Below, one piece after another: positions 40,302-54,180 of a stretch of 64,000 bases of DNA. Origin of the DNA: Paralvinella palmiformis (taxonomy: Eukaryota > Annelida > Polychaeta > Terebellida > Alvinellidae); the NCBI GenBank assembly GCA_025642065.1, contig JAODUP010000412.1, positions 36,001 to 100,000 of the forward strand, given 5' to 3'. Under the pieces are notes generated by a model that saw only the letters and a program-made list of their open reading frames with translations, did not search any database and was not told the DNA's origin. The number at the start of each line of letters is the position of its first letter. The first letter of the stretch is position 1. The translations under genes and the position numbers were made by a program.

Positions 40302-40369
<68 letters not shown>
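40198..40369. repeat. (CT)n and long (GT)n
   Basis: CT units 40198-40227 and about 33 uninterrupted GT units 40303-40368. Confidence 0.95.
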
Positions 40370-40370
<1 letters not shown>

Positions 40371-41226
40371 AGAGGGACAAAAGAGAGATTGAATTAATTA
40401 ACCAAGCATTCAATTATTTAGTTTATTGTTTGTTTGTGTTTTATTTAGTTAACCAACAAAACAACAAATAACATCCTGGGTCTGACTAATCCAGTTAATG
40501 TGTCTACATTGTTACAGATACGTCCCAAGGTTACACACAAGTCCTACCCAGTACACACAGCTTATCCGGATTTTATCCCATGTTTATCCCTCCTGTAGAC
40601 TAGTGTGTTGTTGTTTCGATTTGTCATTTTAAGTGCTATAATTCTTTATCGGCGACGACACACGTGCACGATATACGTGCATTGCCATCACACTAATCCT
40701 AAATCATGCACACCAGTGTATTATGGGAAGTGATGGACGTCAACACCCCGGTTGCTGATTGCCTGTGTAAATGTCTGTCTGTTTGTATGTTAGTCTGTCT
40801 GTCCATATTACTGCCTACTTGTTTCTCTACTGAGTCACTGGAATATGCATAATACATGCAGTACCCAACTCGAGTTATTATCCATAGATACATTAGTCAA
40901 GGTTTCTCTAAATGGTGAAAACTCATCCATGACACGGCTATGGTCACGTGGGTAACACCATAGTTCCGGAAGTAGATGATATTTTCAGGTCAAACAATGT
41001 AAACCTTCTAGACGGTAACATTGTTCTACAATACCACCAGGTGATGCTACAGAATAGAAATATAATTCAATGATATAGTGACATAACCTCATGATACTAT
41101 AACTTAACTTCATGTTATAGTGACATACTGGTATCGTGGTGACACCTCTATATTAGTGACATGCCTCTATTGTAGATGGAAATGGCGTGATGGTGCAGAG
41201 ATATAATTCTAGCTACAGTCACTGAC

Positions 41227-41244
41227 ACACACACACACACACAG

Positions 41245-41291
<47 letters not shown>
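41227..41291. repeat. (AC)n then (GA)n
   Basis: AC units followed by a GAGGAGAGA run. Confidence 0.93.
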
Positions 41292-41293
<2 letters not shown>

Positions 41294-41800
41294 ATGACTG
41301 AATACAAGGATGGATGGATAGATGGAGAGAGGGAGGAAAGATATTAAGAGAAAAAGATTAAAGAGAAAAACGTATAAAATTAGTTTTAGCAATTTAATAA
41401 TATCCTTTTATTATGTCACCTATTTGACTAGATGAGCCTTTCCGTAGTACAAGAGATTTTAGGTGTTAAACAACGTGTAACCTTGTCATCTACAGACGTG
41501 TCATCTGCAGGTGTGTGACCTTGGAGTGTATGACCTTAAGGGGTGTCACATACAGGCATGTGTCACTTATATATGTGATATTGGGCAAGTTAGCACCGAC
41601 ACGATTTGTTGACAATTCCAATGCACAGGTTTGAGGAAATGAGATACTAAAATTCTGCGAAATGACTAGACGTTCATAATGACAAACTCCACATCACCAA
41701 GTTCATGGAAAGTCATCATCCTTCGCTATGATATAAAAAGTGTTTGTGTTTAACTAGATTATAATTTCAATCTTTTCCGATCACCACATAGATAGATAAA

Positions 41801-41801
<1 letters not shown>

Positions 41802-41863
<62 letters not shown>

Positions 41864-42045
41864 AGCTGTGTATAATAAGGCACAGGCACAGAGAATCTCG
41901 AACCGTGAATTCAAACTCTGGACGTTTCTTCAGGGGACTGAATCCAGAGTGACGACTTTTCTTGCTGAGACATGTGTAATGTCTCACCAGTCTCTCTCTC
42001 TCTCTCTCACTCTCTCTCTCTCTGTCTCTCTCTCTCTCTCTCTCT
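41802..42045. repeat. (GT)n and, 130 bp on, (CT)n
   Basis: About 29 GT units to 41860; CT units at 41991-42044 with ACTCTC/GTCTC breaks. Confidence 0.93.
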
Positions 42046-42393
42046 GCGTAGGCAGGCACTCAACGCACTGTATCATCTTGTATTGTGTGATATGCTACTT
42101 TTGGCAGTTTCCTTATTTCTTTCAAAATATTCTACTAACTTTTATCAACTTCACCATCAATCATTATCATTACACGATTGGCTTTTCGATCAATATTGAT
42201 GTATTCAGATGACCTATCCTGCCATAATGTTATAATTTATGGGACCGACCTGTCAGGTAGAGTTGAGTTTGAACACATTCGAGTTACAAGTATATTTTAC
42301 GTTAATAAGGGACCTCCTTATAGACCAGTAAATATTTACTTCTTAACCAACCTGCCCACAGCCTGTTTATATATGGGTTCAACCGTATGGATA

Positions 42394-42468
42394 GTGGTTG
42401 GTTGGTTGATTGGTTGATTGATTGGTTGTTTGATTGGTTGGTTTGTTGGTTGGTTGGTTGGTTGGTTT
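42394..42468. repeat. (TTGG/TTGA)n tetranucleotide repeat
   Basis: GGTTGGTTGATTGG units with TTGA and TTTG variants. Confidence 0.9.
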
Positions 42469-42474
42469 AGCTTC

Positions 42475-42621
42475 AACCCTGGTCACACATTGTAGGTATG
42501 TCTGAGAGGGGAATCCTTAAGAAAACATCCCACAAACACAGGTATGAGCCCGTTTCTAACATACAGCCTAGAGATTTGCAGTACAATGCTATAACCACTT
42601 TGCCACCGGAGAGCCCTCTAC

Positions 42622-42625
<4 letters not shown>
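42475..42625 (-). mobile_element. Possible tRNA-derived SINE of another family
   Basis: In reverse the sequence reads GGGCTCTCCGGTGGCAAAGT then GGTTATAGCATTGTACTGC, resembling a tRNA head with an A box, followed by GAAACGGGCTCATACC where a B box would fall. Similarity is to general tRNA structure only. Confidence 0.35.
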
Positions 42626-42817
<192 letters not shown>

Positions 42818-43036
42818 GTTATTAAAGCAAACAAAGGCACGTGCTTTGTCGTTAATATCTGATTATCCGTAAAGCTGTGTTGTCATACCTGATATCTGAG
42901 ACAGAGTCAGCTCACTTTACTAGTGTCTTAGTTCGCTGTATTCTACGGTATGTTCACTACCTCATCTGGTACAGGTATGCGTAGAGGGAAAGCTCTTAAT
43001 TTAACCGACAATGGGGGAGGAGGCTGTGAGCGAGAG

Positions 43037-43090
43037 AGGAAGACACACACACACACACACAAACGCGCGCGCGCGCAGAGAGAGAGGGGG
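43037..43090. repeat. (AC)n, (GC)n, (GA)n cluster
   Basis: ACACAC, then GCGCGCGC, then AGAGAG followed by a G run. Confidence 0.9.
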
Positions 43091-43448
43091 TGATCCCCCC
43101 ATTACTGGCATCATTAGAAATAGAGTACGGTAAATTTTCACAGATGTCAAGTTGCTCTTTAACACATCAACAGCGAAATGGCTTTGATTAATTTATGTGC
43201 TAGCTAACCCTATTCGCACCCCACGGGACACCTTCAGCACCACCCCGACCTCGTACTAAGCTAACAATGATTTAATAAACACACGCTTCAGCAGCAATAA
43301 TATGCCATGCCCATCACGATGAAGGTTTCTTCTGTCTATAGACGTATGGCTTCTGGTACAGCAACGAGTTGACATAAAGACATATGAAAGATTCCTCTTC
43401 AAGTCGAGATTAAACATTAGCAGAAAAGAGCTAAACACTTGCCTTTTG

Positions 43449-43672
43449 TCGGTCAGTCAACTAGTCAGCCAGTAAGTCAGTCAGTCGGTCGATTAGTCAG
43501 ATAGACAGTCAGTCAGTAGTCAGATAGTTATTCCGTCAGTCAGTCAGATAGGTAGTCAGTCAGTCACTCAGTAGGTCAGCTGGTCGGTCACTCAGTCAGA
43601 CAGTCTGACAGTCACTAAGTAACTCAGTTAGTCAGTCAGTCAGTAAGTAAGTCACTCACTCAGTCAGTCAGA
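43449..43672. repeat. Imperfect (GTCA)n array
   Basis: GTCAGTCA units with frequent variants (GTCG, GTAA, GATA, CTCA) over 220 bases. Confidence 0.9.
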
Positions 43673-43730
43673 CATCAATGTGGTCAAGCAGGCAATTAAT
43701 CAGTTGATATTTCTGCCAGTTTCTCTGTCT

Positions 43731-43803
43731 GACACACACACACACACACACAACACACACACACACACACACACACACATAAAAACACACGCGCGCGCGC
43801 ACG

Positions 43804-43842
<39 letters not shown>

Positions 43843-43864
43843 ACACACACATACATACACACAC

Positions 43865-43919
<55 letters not shown>

Positions 43920-43947
43920 AAGAGAGAGAGAGAGAGAGAGAGAGATA
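43731..43947. repeat. (CA)n, (GC)n, (AT)n, (GA)n cluster
   Basis: CA units to 43779, CGCGCG at 43790-43804, AT units 43809-43839, CACATA, then GA units 43869-43945. Confidence 0.95.
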
Positions 43948-44334
43948 GGTTCGTCATATTTACCCTGTCACTAATGCCACTAGTTGATAAGATTCCATTT
44001 CTTTTCGCCCCTTTCTCCTCAAATCTCCTTTACTCAACAACTAACCTGTTGAACTCAATATGGAGGCATAGGGTACTTTGTAACTATGGTAACAGAATGC
44101 AAAAATTTCCTGTTAACCATATGGGGGAGGTTGGTTACTGAGTAGGCATATAAAGTGAGACGCCGAGTCTTTTGGAAACCAGTAATTATTTACTGAGGCT
44201 AGTTACTTGGCTATTTTGGCAAACGACTTGATATCGGTATCTAGAGATAGTACTCTATATCCTGATCTTTACATCCATATATTGCTAAATATAGGAATCT
44301 TTTCAAATTACCACAGACATAATCACGCTTTCTA

Positions 44335-44382
44335 TCTCTATCTCTCTCTCTCGGCATTTGTGTGTGTGCGTGTGTGTGTGTT

Positions 44383-44462
<80 letters not shown>

Positions 44463-44469
44463 GGGGGGG
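44335..44469. repeat. (CT)n, (GT)n, (GA)n, G-run cluster
   Basis: CT units, GT-rich to ~44443, GA units to 44462 and an 8-base G run. Confidence 0.95.
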
Positions 44470-46007
44470 TCACTAATCCATTTAGTTTATAATGAATTGC
44501 GACATATTACAAATAAGGCATGAAACGTTACTGGTTCCTCGGATCTTCAGCTCTGCCACATGTGTCACCTTCTGCCACCTTGTCATGGGACACTTCGATA
44601 CGAATAGCATCGAAGGTTATGCTCCACCAATTCTGATTGTCGAAATGCCTGTCCGCGTCCGCAGTTGATGTGTTTATTATCGGTATTTTCAATGGTTTCT
44701 AAATTAGTAGACTGTCTAGAATTCTGCCATAACGCGCATAATCCATTATTTTAGCTCTGGCACAAACTAGTGCCAGTCTTAATGCATTCCCGAGAAACCC
44801 ACTCCACGCAAACGCGGACCACTTTCGGGTCGGCGACAATTAGAATATTATCCGGAAATGATCAAGCTTGGATCACATCTGGATCCCGTTAATTAAATAT
44901 CGCCCATCATGAAACGTCAGGAGAAAAACAAAACATTGTGCGCATGCGCGGTATCGCGATTCCGAGCGATAATACAGCATTACTTCATGCAGCCCGATTC
45001 AACAGATATCAGCAAACAAGGACGCGGATTTACATTAGGTTAAATATCAACAGTTCGGGAAATATCGGAGAGACTATCTCATACGTGACTTGACTGGATT
45101 ACTTTAAATTCCAAGCCTGGCTACGGCGTTCTGGGTGTGTTTATGTGGAGCTGATGGGAACTGTGAATGATACTTCATACACCAAGAGAATCTTTTCTTC
45201 TTCTTCTTAAATGAAGACTTCACCGGATAATGATCAGGGACAGAAGAGAGTAACTGACTGGAATCGGTGCCGCGAAAATAGAAAACGTGCAACGCATTTT
45301 CGCTTACGCACGTCCAGGCATGCGCAAATACGCACGTACACCCTCATCAGTGCAGACAGGCAGAAGCGCAGACAGATAAATAACTGAAGAAATATATGAA
45401 TCAAGGCACGCACCCCATATACACATGTAAAACCATCGTGCACCAATACTAACCTGCATATGGTCCTCACTCCGTAGATTCGCATGCAAAGCCATACATT
45501 GATATCTATTTTCTGTGGATTTTATAGGACAACTACCACTGAGCAAAAACATCACTACTGAATCGTCAAAGTTGCGTACTCGAAGTATATTCGTAACATA
45601 AACCCGTCGTCACATAAACCGACGAGCACACGAAGCAACTATTGGATATAGGTGGCATACCAACTTAACTTGTCGTTTACTTAATTCTATAGATAATTAT
45701 TAAACTTGTTATATAGGTCATATATTATGCTTCGATCATAATAAACATAAACAAATAAACTTACACTTAGATCCTATATAAAGTACTAATAATAATTATT
45801 TGCCCTAATATATTAGTCATATAGTTATTATTTGTTGTTTGGTTTACTAACTGGTCAATAGACAGCAGGTTAAGAGACAGTCTAATATGTATTTTATTAC
45901 GATTATATCGAACATCTTCAATTTCAGTTACATTCCCCAGTACCTGCCACATTGGTGTGGTTTAATCGAACAGTTTGTTAGTCTTACTAATCTTCGCCAT
46001 CCATAGA
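44470..46007. other. No recognised gene
   Basis: Unique-looking DNA, CpG-containing at 44,560-45,000; a run of TTC at 45190-45207. Confidence 0.5.
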
Positions 46008-46193
46008 TGATGATGATGATTGATGTTTTACGGCCACTTTTGTGCACAAGGTAGGCTAAATGGGCCGAGCGACCTCCAAAGATAATGAAGCGAAGTCAAA
46101 GATGAAACAACCTGCAGATATGTCCACGCCGGGATTCGAACACGGGTAGTAGTAATCTGTGGTCCAACACGCTACCGCTTGGCCAAAGTGGCC
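46008..46193 (-). mobile_element. tRNA-derived SINE, subfamily 1, minus strand
   Basis: Begins on the plus strand with GATGATGATGATTGATGTTT (the reversed ATC tail) and continues through CGGCCACTTTTGTGCACAAG, GGCTAAATGGGCCGAGCGAC, the B box (GGGATTCGAACACGGG) and a head ending near GCTACCGCTTGGCCAAAGTG. It is close to the consensus. No clear target-site duplication. Confidence 0.85.
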
Positions 46194-46260
46194 TTCCTTC
46201 TTGGACGCTTTCGTATTGTCCATTTTGGTCATTTCTATTGGCCAATAAAATGCAGTACCA

Positions 46261-46345
46261 ATGATCTTTCTGGATTTGCCTGCTGCATTCGATGCAGTAG
46301 ACCGCGATGGTCTTTTTCTTCACCTGAAGATATGTTTCGTTCTTC
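46261..46345 (+). pseudogene. Small relic of a non-LTR reverse transcriptase (motif A)
   Basis: One frame reads MIFLDLPAAFDAVDRDGLFL, closely resembling the LLDLSAAFDTVDHD catalytic motif A of L2/CR1-type reverse transcriptases. Only about 25 residues are recognisable before the similarity fades and stops appear. It lies just outside the minus-strand SINE at 46008-46193. Confidence 0.55.
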
Positions 46346-46844
46346 TAACAAACTATTTGATTTAGAACAACCTTTCGACGGACTTTTGGATAATAGCAGT
46401 TTGATGTTCTGTGTGTTTGTTACTTAATGACCTATACGCTTCATTTATTTAACCTTTCGGTATTCGCAATGCACACACACACACGCGCGAACGCGCATAC
46501 GGACACAAGCCTTTTTTACAATTCATGTGAAATAGTCCTGCTCGAGGAGTAACTTCAATCAGTAGTAAATTGCTGTTCGGTCGACGGAGTCTGGAAGAAC
46601 ATAAATGGGTGAAAAAAACTAACTCGAACCATTGACCACCGTAAAGTCCAATTTAGCAAACACACCAACATTGGGCTACAATGATCGCGTATAGCAGACT
46701 TTAAGGACCAGTTCAATTTCAGAAAATATGACCCAAATTTTAAATGTTTATCAAATTTAACCCAGATCCGATAAGAACATTCGCAAACTCTAAACGACAT
46801 CATTGATAAAATGAACTATTCAAATTACTGAAGAGTTGCCATAA

Positions 46845-46960
46845 CGCCTTGCTCGGATGTTAGATTGTACGGGTCGAAGGAGAAAGGTCATGGGTTCGGA
46901 CCTCAACGAGCACAAGGATCATATCTGGCTATCTCAATCCGGATCAAGCCAGCCCATAGA
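46845..46960 (+). mobile_element. Possible tRNA-like SINE head
   Basis: GCCTTGCTCGGATGTTAGAT followed by a GGTCATGGGTTCGGACCTC B-box-like stretch at 46889-46907 resembles a tRNA head. No second copy was found in this window, so this rests on the B box and spacing only. Confidence 0.3.
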
Positions 46961-48207
46961 TGTCTTCGCTTAGCCATCCTCGTGACCGGGTTCAACCGAC
47001 TACAACTTCCGCTGAATGACCCAGTCATTGGTTGATTTATATAAATCTGACATGTTAATGAATCCTTTGCGTTATAGGAATTTCATAAGGAATTTCACTA
47101 TATGTTTTTCTGTAGCCATTTTATTTCTGTAACATATTGGGATATTGGGACAAAACAATACTGTAATATTCTTAAACGGGTTTTTGTTGCCAAATTGTTC
47201 TTGGCTAACGTTTGTTTACATTGCTTTAACCAAGTTGTACAAATAGCTTGTGTACAGTGACGTCAGACTTCAGGAGCGTCTAATCTCTGTTTGGCTTCGA
47301 TTAACCAGATTGACCGGAAATAGAAATTTAAAAATGTTAAATAAAAGTACATTTCCTTTAAGGAACGAAGGGTTTCATCAGAAAATCACCTGAAACCGAA
47401 TTACAAGTACGCGCGTTCACCTGCCGTAATGAGTCCCAATTACTGCCACAACGCCCACTATTAATTTATTGGTCAGCAAATAACGAAAATGAGTCGACGT
47501 AATTTGCGGACTTTTCGTACCTGTACATATTACGTACACTTATCTTTTCGTTCACTTTCCGCTTTTAATCTATATAATAGTCTGTAGGCAAAATGGATAC
47601 GTAATGAACTAGAACGCAGTGTTGTGGGCCGATCTCTTGACCTAGAAGCTGGCTATACGGGCGATTATAAATCAGCCCCTGATAATTTATAGGTGCAATA
47701 TAAGGCAGTATATCTACTAAGAATAGTTATTGATGCAGGTGACACACTCATATAAAAACAGATAGGCTACCGTTATGATAACTATTTCGCGTGTAGTCTA
47801 TTACCAGTGTATTTCGTTTGGTAAATTATTTTTGATTATGCTATGTCCATTCACATTCAGATCGCTAAATTATTCAAAACTATTAAAATATGAATGAAGC
47901 ATAGAATACTTAAATTGGAATATTAAACCCTTACACGACGACGAGTGTGTCTATACGGGCAATCGTCAGCAGGTGTATGTTTTTATGGGGGTGAGGGGGA
48001 AGAAATGATACGATAATTAAATCTTATATTCGCCCTATCTCTCAGATAACACAATCCACTGATCAATTCGTATTAACATAATTAATAATTTTACATTTTC
48101 GCTGGAACGGCGTCAGCTGACTCTGTGTATTTCTCCCAGAATCAATTCCATAGAAAATTCCCTGATCAGTTAATCGAATAATTGATTGATAGATTGATCG
48201 ATTGATT
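46961..48207. other. No recognised feature
   Basis: AT-rich DNA with no repeat or coding signal that I can identify. Confidence 0.55.
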
Positions 48208-48300
48208 GACAGAGTGAGTGAGTGAGTGAGTGAGTGAGTGAGTGAGTGAGTGAGTGAGTCAGTCAGTCAGTCAGTCAGTCAGTCAGTCAGCCAGTCAGCG
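48208..48300. repeat. (GAGT)n switching to (CAGT)n
   Basis: About 12 GAGT units change to about eight CAGT units at 48260. Confidence 0.95.
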
Positions 48301-48363
48301 AAATGGCACAGAACCAGAATAGATAAACAATGATAATAATATAATGATTAACTGGTGTGGTTT

Positions 48364-48374
48364 TGTGTGTGTGT

Positions 48375-48428
<54 letters not shown>
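48364..48428. repeat. (GT)n-(AT)n microsatellite
   Basis: Seven or eight GT units followed by about 24 AT units. Confidence 0.95.
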
Positions 48429-48429
<1 letters not shown>

Positions 48430-49246
48430 TGAGATGGTTGTCCATTCGAGGATAATTTCACTAACTTAACAGCTACATGGAAAATCCATCTCTCGATGTC
48501 AGGTGTCAATACCATCATCTGCCGATTCTCTCTGTTCATTTCACTCTTATCTCATCTGACATAATTCCCTATGATGATCTCATTATGGATTTTCCGTCTG
48601 TAAATTCCATCGGAAAATTTCCCGTGCATGCGAACCTTGCCTGAAGATTATGCCGCAGTATTAGATGTGTCCCTTCCATATGATGAACCTCTCCGGTGGC
48701 TCCATCCGTCAACTAACTTCGTGGATCTCATTTGTCCATCTCTCTGTTGACAAGAGCCGTCACAGCTACGTGACAGGTTATAAGAAGTATAGATCATGAT
48801 TGATTGTCTTTTAAATTTAGCCGCACTCACAGACACCCAGCCAACTCCACCCACCACCCACCACGTGAGCGTGCGCGCGTGCACACACGCAATCCTTCAG
48901 AACGGTGATTTAACCATCACACAGGTGACTTTATTGAGGCTGATTTCTCGGTGATATGCCAGAATATGGCTTATGGCCGACGTTATTGAGACGGCGACAA
49001 AATGGCAATTCTGTAATAAAGAGGGCATGGACTGGGGCCAAGCCGAGTTTTATGGAAGGAACTCACTTTAGATCAATCATCAGATATGAGAAGCCAGTCA
49101 CGGAGTGGCGTTGCTGTAGTTTATATGACTGGAAGTGATACTTCTGGGTGGAGCTACGGTTACTAAATATTAATAAACATCGCGTTTTATGGCAAATATG
49201 GCTCATAAATGAGCATCGATGGTGACAGACAATTAGTCTGGTGGGC

Positions 49247-49248
<2 letters not shown>

Positions 49249-49279
<31 letters not shown>
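49249..49279. repeat. (AT)n microsatellite
   Basis: About 15 AT units. Confidence 0.95.
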
Positions 49280-49280
<1 letters not shown>

Positions 49281-50212
49281 GGGTGCGTGCTTATGTACGT
49301 GCGTACTTGTTTGTGGATGTGGAATGAATGCAACTTTTCAACATAATAAATATATTCAATGTCAGGTTGATAGAAGGACAGATAGATATTTTAAATAACA
49401 CCGACTCGATATACACATATATCAATGCTAAAGTATACTTCGAAAGAAACACGGATTTTAAAGTTTTAAAATAAAGGGAAACACGTGAAACAAGGGAAGA
49501 AATGGGAATAGATAGATAGATATAATGCCAGACAGATAAACAGTGTGACTGCGGTATTGCTTATCTGGAGATTGTCATACTCTAAAAAATAATAAGAAGA
49601 AAATCATAAATAACATTATTTTGGTCAGACACAAAGGTAACATTACATATTTGGTCAGGATTTAGGGCGAAGTCCAGTGAAAGATTACTCTGTTCTGGAA
49701 AATCCGGCTTTCTGGCCTGTTGTGTCCATGTGGGATTTACTACTGTCCCATAAAGGATAACGTATCACGTTGTCTCTCATCGATTAATGGCCTACGGACG
49801 TTTTGTCCATCAGTAATGAATGTTTCCGGAACACCTGAGCTCTGCTTAGGCGGCGTCAATTCTGACTTTGCTCTTCTCTGGAAATGACTGTATGTTGACT
49901 TCCGGTTTCGGAAGGTGGCCATATTGGATTATTTTGATGTGTACCTCGTTAATTAACCTGCGTTTCTAGCACCGATATGAGCTTTCTGTTGGCTTAGGGA
50001 TATCAGCCAATTTATTACTAGGTTTTATGGTGCTTTTATGAAGAAGAAGCGCGACACTGTGTCATATTTCAATATTAATGTGGCATGTCTGGTTCAAAAG
50101 TGGCGTACAGAGTCAGGTACTTAATTTGTGTAAAGTAGCCTGCTTTATTGATAGCGGGTTGGTTGTCATGCACACAAACTCACACACACGCGCGCGTGCC
50201 CATCACACACAC

Positions 50213-50268
<56 letters not shown>

Positions 50269-51297
50269 GCTGTGTGCGAGGGCGCAAATACACACACAAG
50301 TTCTAAACCTTGCATCTGATATATATCCATTATCAAACATTTCCCTTTAAAATTATGCTTAGTTCTAAAGGACAGAATATTTACACCTGTAATTGTCATC
50401 TTCTCATTGTCAAAATATCATCAAAAACTGATGTCAGTATAAGCCTCAATTCTTGGACTACGTCAAGATAGTAAGAAGAAGATATAATGAAATAGGTATC
50501 GGTTTTAGGCTTATTACTAAACGTCTTACTTACACCAACACATGCTCCTTCCCAACGCGAATCATCAGTGTGTCCTAACATTAACAGTGAAATATTAGAG
50601 TCTCCTGAATATGTCAGTGCGTGCGTGCGTGTATGTATGATTATGAGCGTTAGGGAATTCCTAGTGTTTTCATTCCGCTGTCCAAAAGAACTCCTTCTTC
50701 CGTTCTTGTTGACTTATCAGTAGATTCTAAGTAGCCAATCAAAATCTTCCGAAGTTCTCCCACTCTTAGGGAATCAACACTCCGGCCTAAGGATCAGACA
50801 GCCCCTAATATCGTCCATATATTACTCCAGACCTAATTACTTCGATGGCGAAATTGCCCGCAGCAAGAACCGACCATGGACTGATATCTAGCGAATTAGA
50901 CCAACAGACTTGTTTACTCATAGGCCGCCGTAAGGAACGTTTTTGATTTATTGAATGGTTTCACCAAGTTGAGAAGCGGCCATTTTTTCTGCGATCGTTA
51001 TTTGCGACCCGGCTTAAGACCGGGCCGGAATGTGTACGATGACTAATAGGCAGTGTTCTGAATTTCATGTACTCTGCTTATGTGTAAAGGGGATTATTCT
51101 TTTTTTATTAAATTGTATTGTGTTTGGGAATAAAAGGGTGAACGTTCTCTTGATGTTGGTGTAAAACGTTCCTGATAAAGATTAGATAACGATGAGTAAA
51201 CATATATGAGTGTGTTACGGCTGAGTATATTGAGACGTACTGTGTTATAAGGAAACGCATTTCTCGATTATGTACCAGGTGAATACTATAAGAGAGG
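49280..51297. other. No recognised gene
   Basis: Holds the AC/AT cluster at 50178-50268 and otherwise unique-looking DNA. Confidence 0.5.
50178..50268. repeat. (AC)n, (GC)n, (AT)n cluster
   Basis: AC/CGCG segments followed by AT units 50217-50267. Confidence 0.93.
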
Positions 51298-51543
51298 GTG
51301 GGCAGAGATTGTCATGCTAATAAATACAAACATATACCAATATTCTCACATTCATACACACAGGCATGTCTATATAATGGCAGAAATGGCAGTTATTTTG
51401 CGGAGCTTTCTAAGTTGTGGGAGGCGCATATGGTCGATAATTTACAGCTTCACCACAAGGACTTAATTCAACATACATTAAATTTACAATGGATGGCATA
51501 TTCGGTGGAGAAAACCAGTTGCCAGTTGCCTGGTTGAAAAACA

Positions 51544-51570
51544 CCCCCCCCCCCACACACACACACACTA
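51544..51570. repeat. C run and (AC)n
   Basis: An 11-base C run followed by AC units, at the end of the minus-strand family 3 SINE. Confidence 0.9.
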
Positions 51571-51572
51571 TA

Positions 51573-51662
51573 GTGCCACGACCGGGATTCGGATCTCCGA
51601 CCTCCCGCACAGCATGACCATGGGTACGGAAGGACCACGCTCTTACCCACTAGGCAATTGAG
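51573..51662 (-). mobile_element. tRNA-like SINE head, family 3, minus strand
   Basis: Reverse-strand sequence GCCTAGTGGGTAAGAGCGTGG ... GAGGTCGGAGATCCGAATCCCGG matches the head at 22812-22965, including the long variable arm and the GGCCGTG/GGTCGTG after the B box. It ends against a CCCC/CA simple repeat. Confidence 0.55.
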
Positions 51663-52767
51663 GCAATTGATATAATATCATACAAAAGCGCGCACTTTGT
51701 AATTAAAGCCATCGGACTGAAACACCATTTTTATTTGATGTCTGTTATCTGGGATACATAGGGTCATCCCATTTTGTTCTGGAAGTGTTACTCTCAGCCA
51801 CCACGAAAATAAGGGAGTCCCCTTTGTTGTGCTATGTTACTCTTAAGACGTGATACATCTCAGATCGAAAAGACATTTCTATGCATTGTGTAACCTGACG
51901 AATCATCCATATGTTGTGTTCGCGATTCGTGCGTGATTCGTGACTTTTACACGCTGCACAAACATCAATACGTCGATGAGCATGCTGGCTCCAGCTGCTG
52001 TAATCCACGAGAATCCATCACTTTCCTACCAGCTTGTTGATAGCTTTACTCCAAGGACTTCCAAGATTTAGCTCGCCATCTTGTCATCACTAAATATCGC
52101 CGTGAGATAACATTGGCTAATACAATGTAAATGGTCAAGACCGATCATCGTAAAAAGCCACATATTGTCAAAACAGATGCTAGGGATCAGTCTCGAATAT
52201 TTGCTTTTTAAATCAATGTTAAATCATCTGTATCCAACGACAACAGCCTACTCTGAATACCAGCTGTAAGTCGCATTCAAAAATATGCATTTCACATGTA
52301 TCCAGTCATCTGTTGTCACCGGTTGGTCTTCATAAGTACAGTGCGCCATCGTTGGTCACATATCTTGTATCGTTGAGCGATCAAAAAGCGTTTGTCTTAA
52401 TTTGAGTTGCGGTTCAGCTTGGACTGACCATTGTAAATGGTGTGTTCAATTAATATCGTCTTGTCGTATTTACATTTCCGTTTCATTTACTTCTGCTAAT
52501 ATCAACATCGACGTAAGCATCAACATCAGCTTTATAATGTGCGTCAACTACGAAAGAAAAGAAACTGATTTCTTGCCCTGAGTTTAATCAAATAAGAAAA
52601 AGACTGTTACCGTCACCTGTCTAAACCGGCCATGCGTACTCGTTTTGTCCATCATCGGCTTTCGCGTGTTCTACTGTACTAATTATGGATTGTAGGTAAT
52701 ATTGGTTGGTTATATTGAGCGAATACTTACGGCATTCGTTATTACCGGATTGTAATGCACTTGCTGT
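51663..52767. other. No recognised feature
   Basis: Unique-looking DNA up to the target site of the minus-strand SINE at 52779. Confidence 0.55.
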
Positions 52768-52778
52768 AATAACGGATA

Positions 52779-52946
52779 CAAATATAAATGTAATAGTTGC
52801 TAAATGGGCCGAGCGACCTCCAAGGGTAATGAGGCGAAGTGAAATATGAAACACCATTATGATATAGCCCGGCCGGTGTTTGAACCCATGTGCTATACAC
52901 CGGTGGCCAACCCCGCTACCAGTTAGGCTATGGAGGCGCCCTGTAA
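52779..52946 (-). mobile_element. tRNA-derived SINE, subfamily 2, with target-site duplication
   Basis: Read in reverse: GGGCGCCTCCATAGCCTAAC then TGGTAGCGGGGTTGG, a B box (GGGTTCAAACACCGG), GATATAGC..., and the shared GGAGGTCGCTCGGCCCATTT body, ending in a GCAACTATTACATTTATA tail. AATAACGGATA flanks it at 52768-52778 and 52947-52957, an 11-base duplication. Confidence 0.87.
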
Positions 52947-53959
52947 AATAACGGATAATTCGAACTACTGAGTAATCGCCATGATTTCTCGAGACTGTTC
53001 CCATTCTATTTTCCTATTCCACAGCAACCATTCGCAATATCAGTTGAGCTAATCTACTATCACCTGGGGCAATCAACGCTCAGGTGTGCTGAATACTATC
53101 GATTTCAATTGTTAGCTAATTGCTTATATTTGGTCGCGATCAGTTCTATGCAGAATTAATATTATAACCGCGGCAATTGTTCGAAGCTGCCAACGACGCC
53201 AATACTCTTTTCAACGAATTCAATAACAATATTTAATAACCTCTAAAACTGGTTCATCTGCAAAATAAAATGGTCCGAACGTCCTTGATCGATGTTTTTT
53301 TTAATCTGTTCAAATTGAAGGACCTCATCTCCGGTTTTGAGCATATCTCTTATTCGTCAACTGACGCGTGAAGATGGTTATAAGTAGCGATCTGTTTGCC
53401 CTTATTAGTTCGAATTCGAGGCACATCAGGTCACAGAAGTGTGTGTATTAAAGCAATAACAAAATTCAATTGTTATCTCCAGCTGAAGATTGCGCAAACG
53501 ACCTTCACCCTAGATGGGGTGCTTCGAGTGCGAAAATTGTTATTTCTAAAAAAAAAGGAAGATTTCTCCACTTGTAAAAACGGAAATACCTAACTCGTGT
53601 TCCTGCCGGAAATGAGTACTTCGCTTCTCGGGATGACGAATGTCGCTATCAGCGAAAACACCTAACGGGTTTTCTCACAAATTCACTCTCAGTTTTTATT
53701 AACAATTCTAATATTCGCTGATTGAAACGATTGTCATCAGTACTGCTGACAAATCATTTATAACCTGAACTCGGCGGAGAAGGGGCGACGATTTCGTAAT
53801 TTAAAAATCAGCCATCCGCAGATAATCTAGGTCGGTACTATTCTCCGACATGTTTACTTTCCTCAACGTTCTACTGTCGCTGCTTTAATATTTATCATTA
53901 TTCGCAGACGGCGTGTTGCAATGACGATTCTTTTTCACCTTGAATGTGGAGATAATTGT

Positions 53960-53979
53960 TATTTTGTTGTTGTTGTTGT

Positions 53980-54010
<31 letters not shown>

Positions 54011-54048
54011 ACTGGTGCTACTGCTGCTGCTACTACTGCTGCTGCTGT
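53960..54048. repeat. TTG to GCT/CTG trinucleotide repeat
   Basis: TTG units turn into CTG/GCT units with ACT and TAC variants. One frame gives a valine then alanine run, but no surrounding coding support was found. Confidence 0.93.
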
Positions 54049-54180
54049 TAATATGAATTTTGTTCAGATTGATGTTCAGATTCTAGGCAGTAGAATGTAT
54101 GCCGTTCGACAACCTCAGACTATCATATGGTTATTAAACACTTTTCGTTCCTTTTGAGATATCGTCTCCACGTTGGGTTC